From assembly GCF_001577835.2 (NCBI RefSeq), contig NC_029516.1, positions 64,692,328 to 64,756,327 of the forward strand: a stretch of DNA of 64,000 bases. Reading direction: 5' to 3'. The notes beneath the pieces are model-generated. The model saw only the letters and a program-made list of their open reading frames with translations, did not search any database and was not told the DNA's origin. The DNA is from Coturnix japonica. Taxonomy: Eukaryota; Chordata; Aves; Galliformes; Phasianidae. A program made the position numbers and the translations under genes. Shown in pieces: positions 63,199 through 64,000 of this stretch; the first letter of the stretch is position 1, and each line of letters opens with the position of its first letter.

Positions 63199-64000
63199 CT
63201 GAAAATAAATATACATAGATAAATAAAAACTTAATTATAGATATCAATTAGTACTTCTGCATGCAAGATTCTTAAGTAGCAGAAGTAAAATGTATTACAT
63301 GTCTATAATCTGTGCTTTCATGCAATGGGTGCATGACAGAAAAACAGTTTCTACAGAATGACAGTAAATCTCAGTAACCACTGAGTATTTGCTGCAGATA
63401 AAAGCAAATTCAACTATGATCAGATATCACTGTGATAAAACAAATACCTACCACAAAAAATCACTTACAAGCCACAAGTATTCCTTCAAGTTTCACAAAT
63501 ATATTCACATTCACTATCATTCAACAATAGCTTTAACCCATAATATGGTCCTAGAACAACTTAATTTGCTGTATGTGCTCCCTAGAGATCTTTTGTTTTT
63601 ATAATGAAACTTCAGATACAGTTGACCTTTCTCTGAAAGACTGAAGCCATGCACTAATACATACTCTGACCATTATAAGGAAATAAATATGGGCAGTCCA
63701 ACCAACTATTCAAAAAATAGTAATATTGCCAATCTACTGATGCAGGAATGATAAAAACTGAAATAAGCTGTGATATTCATTTTGCTGATCAGTCAAATCA
63801 GTGAAAAGGCACTCTCACAGCAGTGCTGCATGGCTATTCCAGTACTTTGAACGTTCACCAACTACTAAAAGAATCTTTCAATAGGAGTACACCAACTTTA
63901 ATATTTTAGATCTAAGCATTTAGAAGCAGTAAACCATTACTACCTTCAAAATTAATTAATTCAAAATTTCCCCCAGTTCTGACTGAGTGGATTACAAGAA
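63199..64000 (-). other. SMC1B: SMC1B intron, continues beyond window
   Basis: AT-rich intronic sequence upstream of the exon 63013-63198. I see no further exon; the next upstream SMC1B exon should encode the end of the first coiled coil. Confidence 0.7.

Noticed and set aside
1-64000. CRISPR arrays, tRNA or rRNA genes, bacterial operons
   Set aside because: None seen; the sequence is plainly vertebrate with spliced genes and CR1 elements.

Overview
This is a vertebrate nuclear window and almost certainly comes from a galliform bird, probably chicken or a close relative. Evidence: several CR1 LINE fragments with the bird-type 3' tail, a mariner of the chicken Galluhop type, a multi-exon gene encoding the avian meiotic cohesin SMC1B, and tandem PHF7-like genes mixed with maestro-HEAT (MROH)-like gene pieces. 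Bacterial features (operons, RBS, CRISPR) do not apply.

Layout. (1) 1-36.9 kb is a tandem array. A repeat unit can be read cleanly at about 16.9-24.35 kb: MROH-like 3' exons on the minus strand, a 1.5 kb spaced repeat, a mariner remnant, a CpG-bearing promoter built on an 18-bp perfect inverted repeat, a nine-exon PHF7-like gene on the plus strand, an AT-rich 3' end with AATAAA, and a CR1 tail. Other clean pieces are a divergent PHF7-like gene on the minus strand (1-766), exons 1-5 of a second plus-strand copy (2653-3878, then a 100-N gap), and the last exons of a fourth copy (about 35.74-36.93 kb). (2) Three blocks (1135-about 2645, 4003-about 15000, about 24345-35740) are heavily scrambled versions of the same unit. 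They carry dense small insertions that stretch the sequence about 1.5-fold in coding DNA, introns and transposons alike. I read them as unpolished long-read sequence used to fill gaps, not as biology. Open frames inside them should not be treated as genes. (3) A CR1 copy follows at 37.0-38.1 kb, then about 9 kb of gene-poor DNA with CR1 and mariner fragments. (4) From 47096 to the window end lies the 3' half of SMC1B on the minus strand: 16 exons and 719 codons covering the hinge, the returning coiled coil and the ATPase head. The 5' half is outside the window.

How they work together. SMC1B is the meiosis-specific SMC1 of cohesin. PHF7 relatives are germ-line chromatin readers and ubiquitin ligases in fly and mouse. 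The window therefore joins a conserved meiotic gene to a fast-evolving family of possible germ-line chromatin factors, but nothing in the sequence shows a functional link. The most useful observations are the assembly artefact, the palindromic (in one place head-to-head) PHF7-like promoter, the arginine/serine-rich PHF7-like tail hidden by single-base frame differences, and a GC-AG intron in SMC1B.
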